Assembly: GCA_023231265.1 (NCBI GenBank)
Contig: JALNVT010000137.1
Span: 1-7,068 of the forward strand
Length of the DNA: 7,068 nt
Source: Sphaerochaetaceae bacterium
Lineage (GTDB): Bacteria; Spirochaetota; Spirochaetia; Sphaerochaetales; Sphaerochaetaceae
Reading direction: 5' to 3'
This document shows, in pieces, positions 1 through 6,945 of this stretch (positions are counted from its first letter, which is position 1; the number at the start of each line of letters is the position of its first letter). The notes beneath the pieces were generated by a model. It did no database searches and was not told the origin of the DNA. It saw only the letters and a program-made list of their open reading frames with translations. Made by a program: the position numbers and the translations under genes.

Positions 1-1047
1 AAAGCTAAGGGCGAGCTTGAAACAACATGCATCGCAAGTAGTCTTAAATTGGTTGGTGGTCCAGATAAATTTGTAATTTATAAAGACTTCAACAATGGCC
101 TCACATACCTACTTCCTTCCGATTGCATCATCAACAATGGATTTAAGGTCACTTTAAATGGATTTGAGACAAAAATATATTGGAACATACAAGAAATAAC
201 AGATATAGATGGAACCTATTATGCTCTATTCGATAAATTGAAAGGAAAGGGCGTTGAAGACCTTGATACAGAGATCAAGTCTTTAAGATTGCAACCTATT
301 TTCAACAGACTTGGATGCTTGAGTACACCGGAATTCATCAAAAGTTTATCTGACATCATGAAAGGCAAATGCGATACAAAAGAAGTCAGAAAAGTAATTC
401 TTGAGATATCTCAGTGTTATGCAACTCTATCTTACGCAATGAATGAAGTTACTGATTATACAAGAAACCAAATTGGTGATATCAAAATAATTGAACCAAC
501 AGAGTTACTTGCAGAGTTCTCTAAATTTACAGAGATCTTCAAAGAGAGCAATCTTTTGAAAAATACTGCTCTTGTTATGGATGAACTAGATATTATCGTA
601 TCAAGCATAATGTTCTTGATTCCATTTGCAAGGAAAGGTTTCACTATCAAACAACTGAATGAAATGGAAGAGACTCTATTGGTTCCTTATTTCTATGCCA
701 TTCAACTGAAAGACAGAGGAATAACAGGTGGAAATGCAGTGCATACAATTCAAGGAGCTTCAATAGTTCTTGGTTCTCATGTTCTCATAGAAGATGAAAA
801 ACCAGAGAGCTTCAACAAGATCTTTGAAAATCAAGAGATAAGAGATTACATTCTTTGCAACGAATATAAAGGTGTCACCTACTATAAGAAAGAATCTATG
901 CAGGAGTTGATAATATTGACAGCTCTCTCTCTTAAGTTATTTGGAAACAAAAAAATTGATATTGATAAATATGTTTCAACCTTACTAAAAAAAGAAACAA
1001 TTTCTGAATACCAACTTGATAATTTCCTTAAATATAATTCAATATAG
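1..1047 (+). CDS. C-terminal part of a large protein, possibly alpha-amylase (GH13) family; 5' end outside window
   Basis: The reading frame is open from base 1 to the TAG at 1045-1047, giving 348 residues. A TTG at base 49 could be taken as a start, but the frame continues upstream to the edge with no stop and no in-frame ATG, so this is best read as a truncated gene. Residues about 24-100 (YKDFNNGLTYLLPSD, then GFKVTLNGFETKIYWN, GKGVEDLDTEI and LQPIF) look to me like the beta-rich segment and linker after the catalytic barrel in long GH13-type alpha-amylase family proteins. This is recalled similarity, not a search result. No catalytic Asp/Glu motif of GH13 lies inside the window. Residues about 105-348 are mostly predicted helical, rich in Lys/Glu/Ile/Leu, with no transmembrane segment I would trust and no motif I recognise. 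If the assignment is right, the missing N-terminal part would carry an alpha-glucan-acting domain. That the frame is coding is near certain; its function is weakly supported. Confidence 0.45.
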   Translation, partial: KAKGELETTCIASSLKLVGGPDKFVIYKDFNNGLTYLLPSDCIINNGFKVTLNGFETKIYWNIQEITDIDGTYYALFDKLKGKGVEDLDTEIKSLRLQPIFNRLGCLSTPEFIKSLSDIMKGKCDTKEVRKVILEISQCYATLSYAMNEVTDYTRNQIGDIKIIEPTELLAEFSKFTEIFKESNLLKNTALVMDELDIIVSSIMFLIPFARKGFTIKQLNEMEETLLVPYFYAIQLKDRGITGGNAVHTIQGASIVLGSHVLIEDEKPESFNKIFENQEIRDYILCNEYKGVTYYKKESMQELIILTALSLKLFGNKKIDIDKYVSTLLKKETISEYQLDNFLKYNSI

Positions 1048-1055
1048 AGCTCTAA

Positions 1056-1101
1056 AATAATGGAGGTTCAAAATACAATTGTTATTTTGACCTCTATTAT
1101 T
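1056..1101 (+). terminator. AT-rich hairpin after the partial gene
   Basis: The arms AATAATGGAGGTTCAAAATA (1056-1075) and TATTTTGACCTCTATTATT (1083-1101) pair almost fully, with one mismatch and one bulged T, around a 7-base loop. The hairpin starts 8 bases after the stop of the upstream gene. There is no clean T-run after the right arm; the arm itself ends TTATT, and on the other strand the flank reads TTTTAGA. It probably ends transcription of the upstream gene and separates it from the symporter. Confidence 0.6.
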
Positions 1102-1190
1102 GCAGTGAAAATTCACCTATTTGTATCTGGTAAGTACATTTAAAATAAACTTTCATTGACTACTATGCAATCATGAGGTAATGTAAATAT

Positions 1191-2438
1191 ATGAAAACTT
1201 GGATTATTTATTTAGTAGCAACCCTAATGGGACTATCTACAACACTATTATTAGGTCAATTTCCCGCTTATGGGACCTTCATGCAAACGGCATCAAACGT
1301 TTTAATACAGTTTGGTGGTTTTGTTTTGTTCCCTATCGTTTTCTTTACTTTTGCTTCTGGCGTGGCTTCGCTTCGAAAGGACAAAATAGGAGGTAGAGTA
1401 GCAAGCTCTGCTATAATCTGGTCAATTTTACCAACTCTAATCTTAACCATCTTAGGAAGCTTGTTCTTTGCAATAATTCCTACTGCTTTCCCTGCAAGTT
1501 CTTCAGCTGGTGCTGGAACAAGTGCAGTTATCACATACGTAAACACTCTGATTCAATACACAAAAGATGCATTGAACCCAATAAATCCATTCTACACTCT
1601 GTCATCGACACAGGGTATGATCTTCCCAATTGTTTTCATCTCATTCATCTTAGGATATTTCTTGAAACCCAATTCCGATATCATAAGACCTGCTTATGTA
1701 ACAATGAATTCATTCAGTGAAGTTATGTATAGAATGAGCAGTGCTTTTGCAATTTATGGATTCGCATTTGTTTATATAATCTCAGCTTCATTCTTCATGC
1801 AATTGCAGAGTGATGCTTCAATATTTGTAGCTCCAAGATTCCTGTTCTCATTGATAGCTCTTGTTAGCATTGCCCTATTTGGAATACTTCCTCTGTTCTA
1901 CGGAATAGTGACAAGCTTCAAAAGCAATCCTTACAAGATCTTCTACAGAACTCTTGGTGCACAGCTTGCAGCAATGTTCAGCGGAACAATACTTTTCTCA
2001 ACCCCAATGCTATATTCCTTAACAAGAAAGAACTGCGGTGTTCAAAAGAGAGTTGTCTCAACAACCATTCCTGTTACTTCAATGTTTGCTAAAGGTGGAT
2101 CTGCAATGATCTCAACCTTCACAATTCTTTCATTGATCTACGCAGCAACAGGAGCTCTACCAGAGATAAAAATAATTATGTTTGTAATTCTCTGTTCATT
2201 CTTTGTCTCTTTGATAAGCAGTGTATTTAATGGATATGGTGTGTTCTTCATAACTTACTTCACAATGAAGATAGTTGGAATTGATTTAGCAAATGCAGAG
2301 ATGAGTCTTGTGGGACTTCTTCCTTTACTGTGTGGTCTTGGAACTCTTCTCGACAGTTACATCAGCACTCTCTGTACAACAGCATCAGGCTATTGGATAG
2401 AAACAGAAGTGACTGTCCCTTATGCAGACATTCTTTAA
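1191..2438 (+). CDS. Divergent DAACS-family (GltP/DctA-like) membrane symporter
   Basis: This is an inner-membrane secondary transporter of 415 residues, the usual family length. The family moves dicarboxylates or acidic amino acids with Na+ or H+; the substrate here is unknown. The hydrophobic pattern matches DAACS: helices near residues 3-22, 36-59, 73-97, 143-158, 182-203 and 216-240, then a C-terminal half with two re-entrant hairpins and two core helices (about 253-402). The stretch GVQKRVVSTTIP (283-294) fits the family segment between hairpin 1 and helix 7 without gaps. The functional motifs differ. The Ser-rich hairpin 1 tip reads FSTPMLYSL (269-277). The NMDGT sodium motif is AKGGS (300-304). 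Hairpin 2 has FNGYG (346-350) instead of a PGAG-like sequence. In helix 8 one Asp (D388) remains, but the Arg, Asn and Asp expected after it appear as I391, C395 and S399. The ATG follows GAGG (1175-1178) by 12 bases. A terminator lies just downstream. The fold family is fairly certain; transport function is inferred. Confidence 0.8.
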   Translation: MKTWIIYLVATLMGLSTTLLLGQFPAYGTFMQTASNVLIQFGGFVLFPIVFFTFASGVASLRKDKIGGRVASSAIIWSILPTLILTILGSLFFAIIPTAFPASSSAGAGTSAVITYVNTLIQYTKDALNPINPFYTLSSTQGMIFPIVFISFILGYFLKPNSDIIRPAYVTMNSFSEVMYRMSSAFAIYGFAFVYIISASFFMQLQSDASIFVAPRFLFSLIALVSIALFGILPLFYGIVTSFKSNPYKIFYRTLGAQLAAMFSGTILFSTPMLYSLTRKNCGVQKRVVSTTIPVTSMFAKGGSAMISTFTILSLIYAATGALPEIKIIMFVILCSFFVSLISSVFNGYGVFFITYFTMKIVGIDLANAEMSLVGLLPLLCGLGTLLDSYISTLCTTASGYWIETEVTVPYADIL

Positions 2439-2462
2439 TACACAATCTATTCAAGAAACCAG

Positions 2463-2495
2463 AACAAGGATTTGCTGCGGCATGTCCTTGTTTTT
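2463..2495 (+). terminator. Strong intrinsic terminator after the symporter gene
   Basis: AACAAGGA (2463-2470) pairs with TCCTTGTT (2485-2492). Inside, TGC (2473-2475) pairs with GCA (2480-2482) around the loop TGCG, with a T-G wobble and one T-T mismatch in between. The stem runs straight into TTTTT (2491-2495). It starts 24 bases after the symporter stop. It ends only 15 bases before the ATG of the next gene, so read-through or a promoter upstream of the hairpin would be needed to express that gene. Confidence 0.8.
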
Positions 2496-2501
2496 CGATA
2501 T

Positions 2502-2506
2502 AGGAA
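2502..2506 (+). promoter_or_regulatory. Ribosome binding site that sets the start at 2511
   Basis: AGGAA lies 4 bases before the ATG at 2511. The spacing is short but usable. An in-frame TTG at 2472 would start inside the terminator stem, with AGGA only one base ahead of it, so the ATG at 2511 is the better start. Confidence 0.55.
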
Positions 2507-2510
2507 CAAC

Positions 2511-3281
2511 ATGAAAAACAAAAATTCTAAATATCTACTTTTATTCACTCAATTCATAATCTCTCTTTTATTTGGAGGTCTTGCAATATATGCCTTCAGC
2601 ATAAGTTACAATTCAGGAAATGCACTCTATAAAAACATGTTCATTTACCTTCCGATATTGATTCAAGAGATCTTCTATGCACTGATGTCCTATCAGCTGT
2701 ATCAACTTCCAGAAATGAATAAGGAGATAGATAACAAACTCCTACATCTCAACCTCTTGCTTCTATCTTTTGATGGAATAATAATATTGGCACTATCATC
2801 ACAGCAGATAACTTTGAACATAATATCCCCTCTGATTGTAGGAAAGATTCATCTGTTCTGCAGTCTGTCTTCAATGCTTCTATTTCTTCTTGGAGGAATA
2901 TACAGCAATGAGGTTGGATCAACAAAATATAAGATAAACACGGCATTCATGCTTGTTCTTTCAGCCTTCATTGTGAACTTTCAGGAAATACCATCTCCAA
3001 CTGCTGCTGAGTACTTCTATCCAATAGTTCCTTCAAATGAATTCATAACCTTGCTTATAATCATATCTCTGCTGGCAATAATATCTTACACTCCAAGTTA
3101 TTGGAAAGACAGGTCTTTCCACAACCTTGTAAGAATCATAGCTTTTGGAATCATGATATTATCAGCAACAATTCTAAGAAATTATTACACTCTTCCTCTC
3201 ACAATTATATTCATAGCAATTGTACTTCTTATTTCATCAATCATAATGTATGTGATAAACATAAAATCCTACACAATCTAA
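2511..3281 (+). CDS. Unrecognised multi-spanning membrane protein
   Basis: This encodes 256 residues from the ATG at 2511 to TAA. I do not recognise the family. The chain is very hydrophobic, with about eight likely membrane helices, near residues 8-29, 43-64, 77-97, 105-130, 143-157, 177-193, 205-222 and 228-250. The longest polar stretches are around 65-76 (QLPEMNKEIDNK), 132-142 (SNEVGSTKYKI) and 194-204 (TPSYWKDRSFH). There is no signal for a soluble domain, no ATP-binding motif and no cysteine or histidine cluster. A frame extension upstream to a TTG at 2472 would add 13 residues but would overlap the terminator hairpin, so I exclude it. It follows the symporter gene by 72 bases on the same strand and could be a partner or simply a neighbour. 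Sensor, permease subunit and structural membrane protein are all possible. An uninterrupted 256-codon membrane-protein frame with a terminator directly after it supports a real gene. Confidence 0.8.
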   Translation: MKNKNSKYLLLFTQFIISLLFGGLAIYAFSISYNSGNALYKNMFIYLPILIQEIFYALMSYQLYQLPEMNKEIDNKLLHLNLLLLSFDGIIILALSSQQITLNIISPLIVGKIHLFCSLSSMLLFLLGGIYSNEVGSTKYKINTAFMLVLSAFIVNFQEIPSPTAAEYFYPIVPSNEFITLLIIISLLAIISYTPSYWKDRSFHNLVRIIAFGIMILSATILRNYYTLPLTIIFIAIVLLISSIIMYVINIKSYTI

Positions 3282-3297
3282 TCAATGTTTTATGAAG

Positions 3298-3325
3298 AAT
3301 AAAGGGGCCCTGAGGACCTTTATTT
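3298..3325 (+). terminator. Intrinsic terminator of the left block
   Basis: AATAAAGG (3298-3305) pairs perfectly with CCTTTATT (3317-3324), and a further CC/GG pairing is possible inside the loop. The flank is T-rich (TTTG). It begins 16 bases after the membrane-protein stop. The A-rich left arm means it could also act weakly on the opposite strand. Confidence 0.75.
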
Positions 3326-3356
3326 GTGTACATGTAAAATTACATCATTTCTCATA

Positions 3357-3410
3357 GAAAAAAGAAACTGGCTCCGATATACCTCGCTAGTAGATATTTC
3401 AAAGCCAGTT
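3357..3410 (-). terminator. Intrinsic terminator after gpmI
   Basis: Read on the minus strand, AACTGGCT (3410-3403) and AGCCAGTT (3373-3366) form a perfect 8-bp stem around a loop of about 29 bases. The stem is followed by TCTTTTTT, the complement of the A-run at 3358-3365. It lies 28 bases past the gpmI stop and faces the plus-strand terminator across a short gap. Confidence 0.75.
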
Positions 3411-3437
3411 GTTCATGTGCTGCAAGCAGCTTCAGTA

Positions 3438-5087
3438 TTATTTTAAAGTGATGATTGACTGATCATAATCTTCTGGTGGAACGAAGCCCAAGAAGTTCAT
3501 GACAGTTGCAGGAATTGAACTGATTCCAAGACCTTCAACTAAAGTCTTATCATATTCACCATTGTAAGTTGGATCAGCAATGATACAAGGTACAGGGTTC
3601 AAAGAGTGTGATGTCTTAGCTTTTGGAGAACCATCAGCTTTTCTCTTCACTTCACCAGTCTTCTTATCATGTTCAAACATATCATCAGCATTACCATGGT
3701 CAGCAACCAAAATCATAACACCACCAGCTGCTTCAACAGCCTTTCTGATACGACCAAGTTGTAGGTCCATAGCTTCCATTGAACAAACAACAGCTTCAAA
3801 TATACCTGTGTGTCCAACCATATCACCATTAGGGAAGTTCAATTTGATGAAATCCCATTTGTCTTCAGCAACAGCTTCAATTACTTTATCAGCAATCTCT
3901 GCACACTTCATCCAAGGTCTCTGTTCAAAAGGAACGATATCAGAAGGAACCTCAACATACTGTTCATAACCATGATCAAAGTAACCAGTTTTGTTACCAT
4001 TGAAGAAATATGTAACGTGACCGAATTTTTGAGTTTCGGAAATTGAGAATGTCTTAACTTTTGAAGCCACCAAGTACTCACCTAAAGTTCTATCAATTTT
4101 AGGAGGAGTTACTAAGAACTGTGCTGGTAAATGTAGATCACCATCATATTCCATCATACCTGCATACTCTACATCTGGACGACGTTTTCTATCGAACTCA
4201 GTCAACTCTTCTGCTTCAAAAGCTTTTGTAATTTCAAGAGCTCTATCACCACGGAAGTTGAATAGAATTACACTGTCACCATCTTCAATGGTTCCAACAG
4301 GTTTGCCATCTTCTGCAATTACGAAAGGAGGTAGATCTTGGTCGATTGCTCCTGTTTCTTCACGTAATTTAACAATTGCATCATGTGCAGAATCAAACTT
4401 TCTAGCTTCACCTAAAACATGTGTTTCCCAACCTTTCTTTACCATATCCCAGTTAGCATCGTAACGGTCCATAGTGATCTGCATACGACCACCGCCTGAA
4501 GCGATTTTAGCATCAAAATCATCAGTTGAAAGTTCTTTTAAGAATTCAGCAAAAGGATCAAAATATTCCAAAGCACTCATCTCACCAACATCTCTACCAT
4601 CAAGTAAAGCGTGAACTCTAACTTTTTTAACACCATCAGCCTTAGCTTGAACGATCATAGCCTTCAAAGTATCAACATGAGAGTGAACATTACCATCACT
4701 CAAAAGACCGATGAAATGCAATGTACTATCTTTATCAACAACATTGTTTGTTAATTTCTTCCAAGTCTCACCATTGAACATCTCTTTTGATTTGATTGAG
4801 TTAGCTACAAGTTTTGCACCCTGTGCGAAAACACGACCACAACCCATTGCATTGTGACCAACTTCACTGTTACCCATGTCGTCATCTGTAGGAAGACCAA
4901 CAGCAACACCATGTGCTTTTAATTCTGTATGAGGGTAAGTTGCTGAAAGGCTATCTAAATTATCGAGCTGAGCAGCTTGTACTGCATCACCTTCTTTATA
5001 TTTACCAATACCAACACCATCCATGATTACAAGAACAACTGGACCTTTTCTAGAAAGTTTTCCATTTTTCTTTAATGCTTCTACCAT
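3438..5087 (-). CDS. gpmI: 2,3-bisphosphoglycerate-independent phosphoglycerate mutase
   Basis: This cytosolic enzyme interconverts 3- and 2-phosphoglycerate in glycolysis and gluconeogenesis through a phosphoserine intermediate, using two Mn2+ or similar ions (alkaline phosphatase superfamily). All key motifs are visible: the first metal Asp in VIMDG (D23), the nucleophile in MGNSEVGH (S74), DGNVHSH (131-137) and DGRD (163-166) in the inserted mutase domain, FRGDRA (278-283) with the substrate arginines, KFGH (354-357), NGDMVGHTG (420-428), VADHGNAD (461-468) and TSHSLNPVP (492-500). At 549 residues it is about 40 longer than the roughly 510-residue E. coli and Bacillus forms. One visible extra piece is the charged stretch at about 473-491, between the DHGN and TSH motifs, which resembles the long class known from plants and trypanosomatids and from some bacteria. 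The ATG is preceded at 9 bases by AAGGAG. It lies 69 bases after the aminopeptidase gene on the same strand, and a terminator follows. No key residue appears to be missing. Confidence 0.97.
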   Translation of the reverse strand: MVEALKKNGKLSRKGPVVLVIMDGVGIGKYKEGDAVQAAQLDNLDSLSATYPHTELKAHGVAVGLPTDDDMGNSEVGHNAMGCGRVFAQGAKLVANSIKSKEMFNGETWKKLTNNVVDKDSTLHFIGLLSDGNVHSHVDTLKAMIVQAKADGVKKVRVHALLDGRDVGEMSALEYFDPFAEFLKELSTDDFDAKIASGGGRMQITMDRYDANWDMVKKGWETHVLGEARKFDSAHDAIVKLREETGAIDQDLPPFVIAEDGKPVGTIEDGDSVILFNFRGDRALEITKAFEAEELTEFDRKRRPDVEYAGMMEYDGDLHLPAQFLVTPPKIDRTLGEYLVASKVKTFSISETQKFGHVTYFFNGNKTGYFDHGYEQYVEVPSDIVPFEQRPWMKCAEIADKVIEAVAEDKWDFIKLNFPNGDMVGHTGIFEAVVCSMEAMDLQLGRIRKAVEAAGGVMILVADHGNADDMFEHDKKTGEVKRKADGSPKAKTSHSLNPVPCIIADPTYNGEYDKTLVEGLGISSIPATVMNFLGFVPPEDYDQSIITLK

Positions 5088-5096
5088 ATGTATATG

Positions 5097-5102
5097 CTCC
5101 TT
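5097..5102 (-). promoter_or_regulatory. Consensus ribosome binding site of gpmI
   Basis: On the minus strand AAGGAG lies 9 bases before the ATG at 5087. It is the strongest Shine-Dalgarno site in the window and fixes the gpmI start. Confidence 0.8.
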
Positions 5103-5123
5103 ATGATTGATTCTATTTATCGT

Positions 5124-5168
5124 ATTATATATAAATTTATTTATTTAAACTACTGTCTACTTTGTCAA
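5124..5168 (-). promoter_or_regulatory. Possible weak promoter elements ahead of gpmI
   Basis: On the minus strand there is a TTGACA at 5168-5163, in the last codons of the aminopeptidase gene, and a TATAAT at 5129-5124 in a very AT-rich leader. The gap of 33 bases between them is too long for one promoter. Either element might pair with a poorer partner (TAAATA at 5143-5138 lies 19 bases after TTGACA). A secondary promoter boosting gpmI is plausible but not shown. Confidence 0.2.
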
Positions 5169-6926
5169 AGCTGATGTTGCATTCTTAAGATAATCTTTTG
5201 CATCATCATCTACCAAATCTTTCAATTCTTCATAGACCCAACTGTGGTAAGAATTGATGAACTGCAATTCATCATCACTCAATAAAGAAGTATCAATCAA
5301 CTTCTTTTCATATGGACACAATGTCAAAACTTCAAACTCAAAGAAACGACCAAATTCAGTTTTTTGGAAATCTCTGACTGCAATCAAATTCTCAATTCTG
5401 ATGCCATGACGACCTTCTTTGTATAGTCCAGGTTCATCGCTGAGTACCATACCATTCTTAAGATCCTGTTCAATAGCTGCAGCTGAAATTCTCTGTGGTC
5501 CTTCATGAACACAGAGTCTGTGACCAACACCATGACCTGTTCCATGATAGAAAGTCATACCATATTGCCACATGTACTGTTTAGCCAATATATCCAATTG
5601 ATAGCCTTTTGTATGTTCTGGGAATCTTTGACTTGCAAGAGCAATATGACCTTTAAGAACCAAAGTATAATCTCTCTTCTGTTCTTCTGTAGCCTCACCA
5701 AATAGCAGAGTTCTTGTTATATCAGTTGTACCACTTTCATAACAACCTCCACTGTCCAGAACCATCAAACCAGAGCCTGAAACAGTCTTTGCTGAGTCTT
5801 TTGATACAGCATAGTGAACTACTGCGCCATTATCTGCAAATCCTGCAATTGTATTGAATGATAACTGAATGAGTTCTTTAGAACGTCTTCTCTGTTTTTC
5901 AAGTAGTTCAGTAATTTCAAATTCATCCATCTTTGGATCATCAAAATTTATATTTGATAGGAAGTTGACCATTGCAACACCATCAAGTAAATGAGCTCTT
6001 CTCTCACCTTCCAATTCAACTTCATTCTTGGAAGCCTTCAATAGAGTTGAAACCTCAATTTCATTTTTGATCTCTAAATCTTTAAATGAATCGATGAACA
6101 ATGTGTTTACCTTGTCTTCATTGATAAGAACTCTCTCGCCCTTCTTAACTAAAGTAGGGATGACTGCAGCTGCATCTTCATAAGGCAAGATCTCAACGTC
6201 TTTTGAAACCTCTTCAAAAAGTTCCTTGCTGAATCTATTCTTATCTGTGAATAGATAAGCCTTCTCTCCTGTGATGAATAAATAAGCCATGAACAGGGAG
6301 TTGTATTGAACATCATCTCCACGTAAGGAAAGAATCCAAGCAATATCATCTAGAGAACCAATGAATTGGTAATTAGCTTTCTCCTGACCAAGGTAAATTC
6401 TCACCATGTTCAATTTCTGACCACGGGAGAAACCTGTTAGATCAACACCCATCTGAACTACATCTTTGCAAGGTATTGCAGGACGGTCTTTCCATATCTC
6501 ATTCAAGAAATCATCTGTAGGAACTATCTCAACATTTGGACATTTCTTTTCCATTGATTTTTTTGCACCAATCATAAGAGTGTCTGCTGAGATACCTAAT
6601 TTTGTACCCTCTTTCAATTCTTTAGCAATATATTCTACAGGAGATGGATTGTTATTTATTCCTTCTTTAATAATTGAGAAGCATGTACCTTCGGTCTGCT
6701 TCTCTCCTTGAATGTGATAACGTGAGTCCACCCACAATATTGCCTTATCTTTTGTAATCAGCACTGTACCAGCTGAGCCTGTGAATCCTGAGATATACTC
6801 TCGTGTTTCCCATCTTGGACAGACATATTCACTGTTATGAGGATCTGTTCCATTGATTAAAAATGCATCAAGGCCCTCTCTTTCAATTATAGCTCTCAGT
6901 GCTGCTACCTTTTCATCTACTGTCAT
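5157..6926 (-). CDS. pepP: Xaa-Pro aminopeptidase (aminopeptidase P, M24B)
   Basis: This metallopeptidase removes the N-terminal residue from peptides whose second residue is proline, and is probably cytosolic because there is no signal peptide. At 589 residues it matches the three-domain form seen in eukaryotic cytosolic enzymes and many bacteria, longer than the roughly 440-residue E. coli PepP. Two creatinase-like N-terminal domains come first (about 7-140 and 155-300), with GFTGSAG (47-53) and WVDSRY (65-70) in the first. The pita-bread catalytic domain spans about 308-540. The five metal ligands are all present: D391 (VLDSGG), D402 (TTDITRT), H465 (GTGHGVGH), E498 (SDEPG) and E512 (IRIENL). 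The substrate-contacting histidines H371 (VVHYAV) and H474 (VHEGPQ) are also present. A C-terminal tail with WVYEEL (563-568) is typical of this form. AGGAG (6940-6936) stands 9 bases before the ATG. The start lies 19 bases after the stop of the upstream gene, suggesting one transcript. It appears intact and active. Confidence 0.95.
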   Translation of the reverse strand: MTVDEKVAALRAIIEREGLDAFLINGTDPHNSEYVCPRWETREYISGFTGSAGTVLITKDKAILWVDSRYHIQGEKQTEGTCFSIIKEGINNNPSPVEYIAKELKEGTKLGISADTLMIGAKKSMEKKCPNVEIVPTDDFLNEIWKDRPAIPCKDVVQMGVDLTGFSRGQKLNMVRIYLGQEKANYQFIGSLDDIAWILSLRGDDVQYNSLFMAYLFITGEKAYLFTDKNRFSKELFEEVSKDVEILPYEDAAAVIPTLVKKGERVLINEDKVNTLFIDSFKDLEIKNEIEVSTLLKASKNEVELEGERRAHLLDGVAMVNFLSNINFDDPKMDEFEITELLEKQRRRSKELIQLSFNTIAGFADNGAVVHYAVSKDSAKTVSGSGLMVLDSGGCYESGTTDITRTLLFGEATEEQKRDYTLVLKGHIALASQRFPEHTKGYQLDILAKQYMWQYGMTFYHGTGHGVGHRLCVHEGPQRISAAAIEQDLKNGMVLSDEPGLYKEGRHGIRIENLIAVRDFQKTEFGRFFEFEVLTLCPYEKKLIDTSLLSDDELQFINSYHSWVYEELKDLVDDDAKDYLKNATSALTK

Positions 6927-6935
6927 TATATATTG

Positions 6936-6940
6936 CTCCT
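6936..6940 (-). promoter_or_regulatory. Ribosome binding site of the aminopeptidase gene
   Basis: On the minus strand AGGAG lies 9 bases before the ATG at 6926. It falls in the 19-base gap after the preceding stop codon, leaving no room for a promoter there and supporting co-transcription. Confidence 0.75.
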
Positions 6941-6945
6941 ATATT

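Larger units (their letters stand above)
3282..3437. other. Convergent intergenic gap with two terminators
   Basis: The gap lies between the ends of two converging genes. It holds a plus-strand terminator, a minus-strand terminator and, between them, a 14-base perfect dyad ATGTAAAATTACAT (3332-3345). I see no open frame with a ribosome binding site. The dyad is too tight for a good hairpin and too AT-rich to call an operator in this position. Confidence 0.7.

Noticed and set aside
49..51. TTG as the start of the first gene
   Set aside because: The frame stays open to the window edge with sensible coding sequence upstream and there is no good ribosome binding site, so the gene is treated as truncated.
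1121..1184. Promoter for the symporter (TTGTAT 1121-1126 with TAAAAT 1141-1146, or TTGACT 1156-1161 with TAATGT 1179-1184)
   Set aside because: The first pair has only 14 bases between elements. The second would put the start of transcription at the start codon and lose the ribosome binding site. A promoter is expected in 1102-1190 but I cannot place it.
2472..2510. Thirteen-residue N-terminal extension of the membrane protein from a TTG
   Set aside because: The TTG lies inside the terminator hairpin, and the only purine-rich site is one base ahead of it. The ATG at 2511 has a usable site.
3580..4464. Plus-strand open frames opposite gpmI
   Set aside because: They are shadows of a well-supported minus-strand gene, with implausible protein composition and no ribosome binding sites.
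5088..5156. Terminator between the aminopeptidase and gpmI genes
   Set aside because: The region has AT-only dyads such as TAAATTTA but no GC-containing stem or clear T-run after one.
5505..6711. Other-frame and opposite-strand frames inside the aminopeptidase gene
   Set aside because: They overlap a complete gene with all its catalytic residues and show no recognisable protein features.
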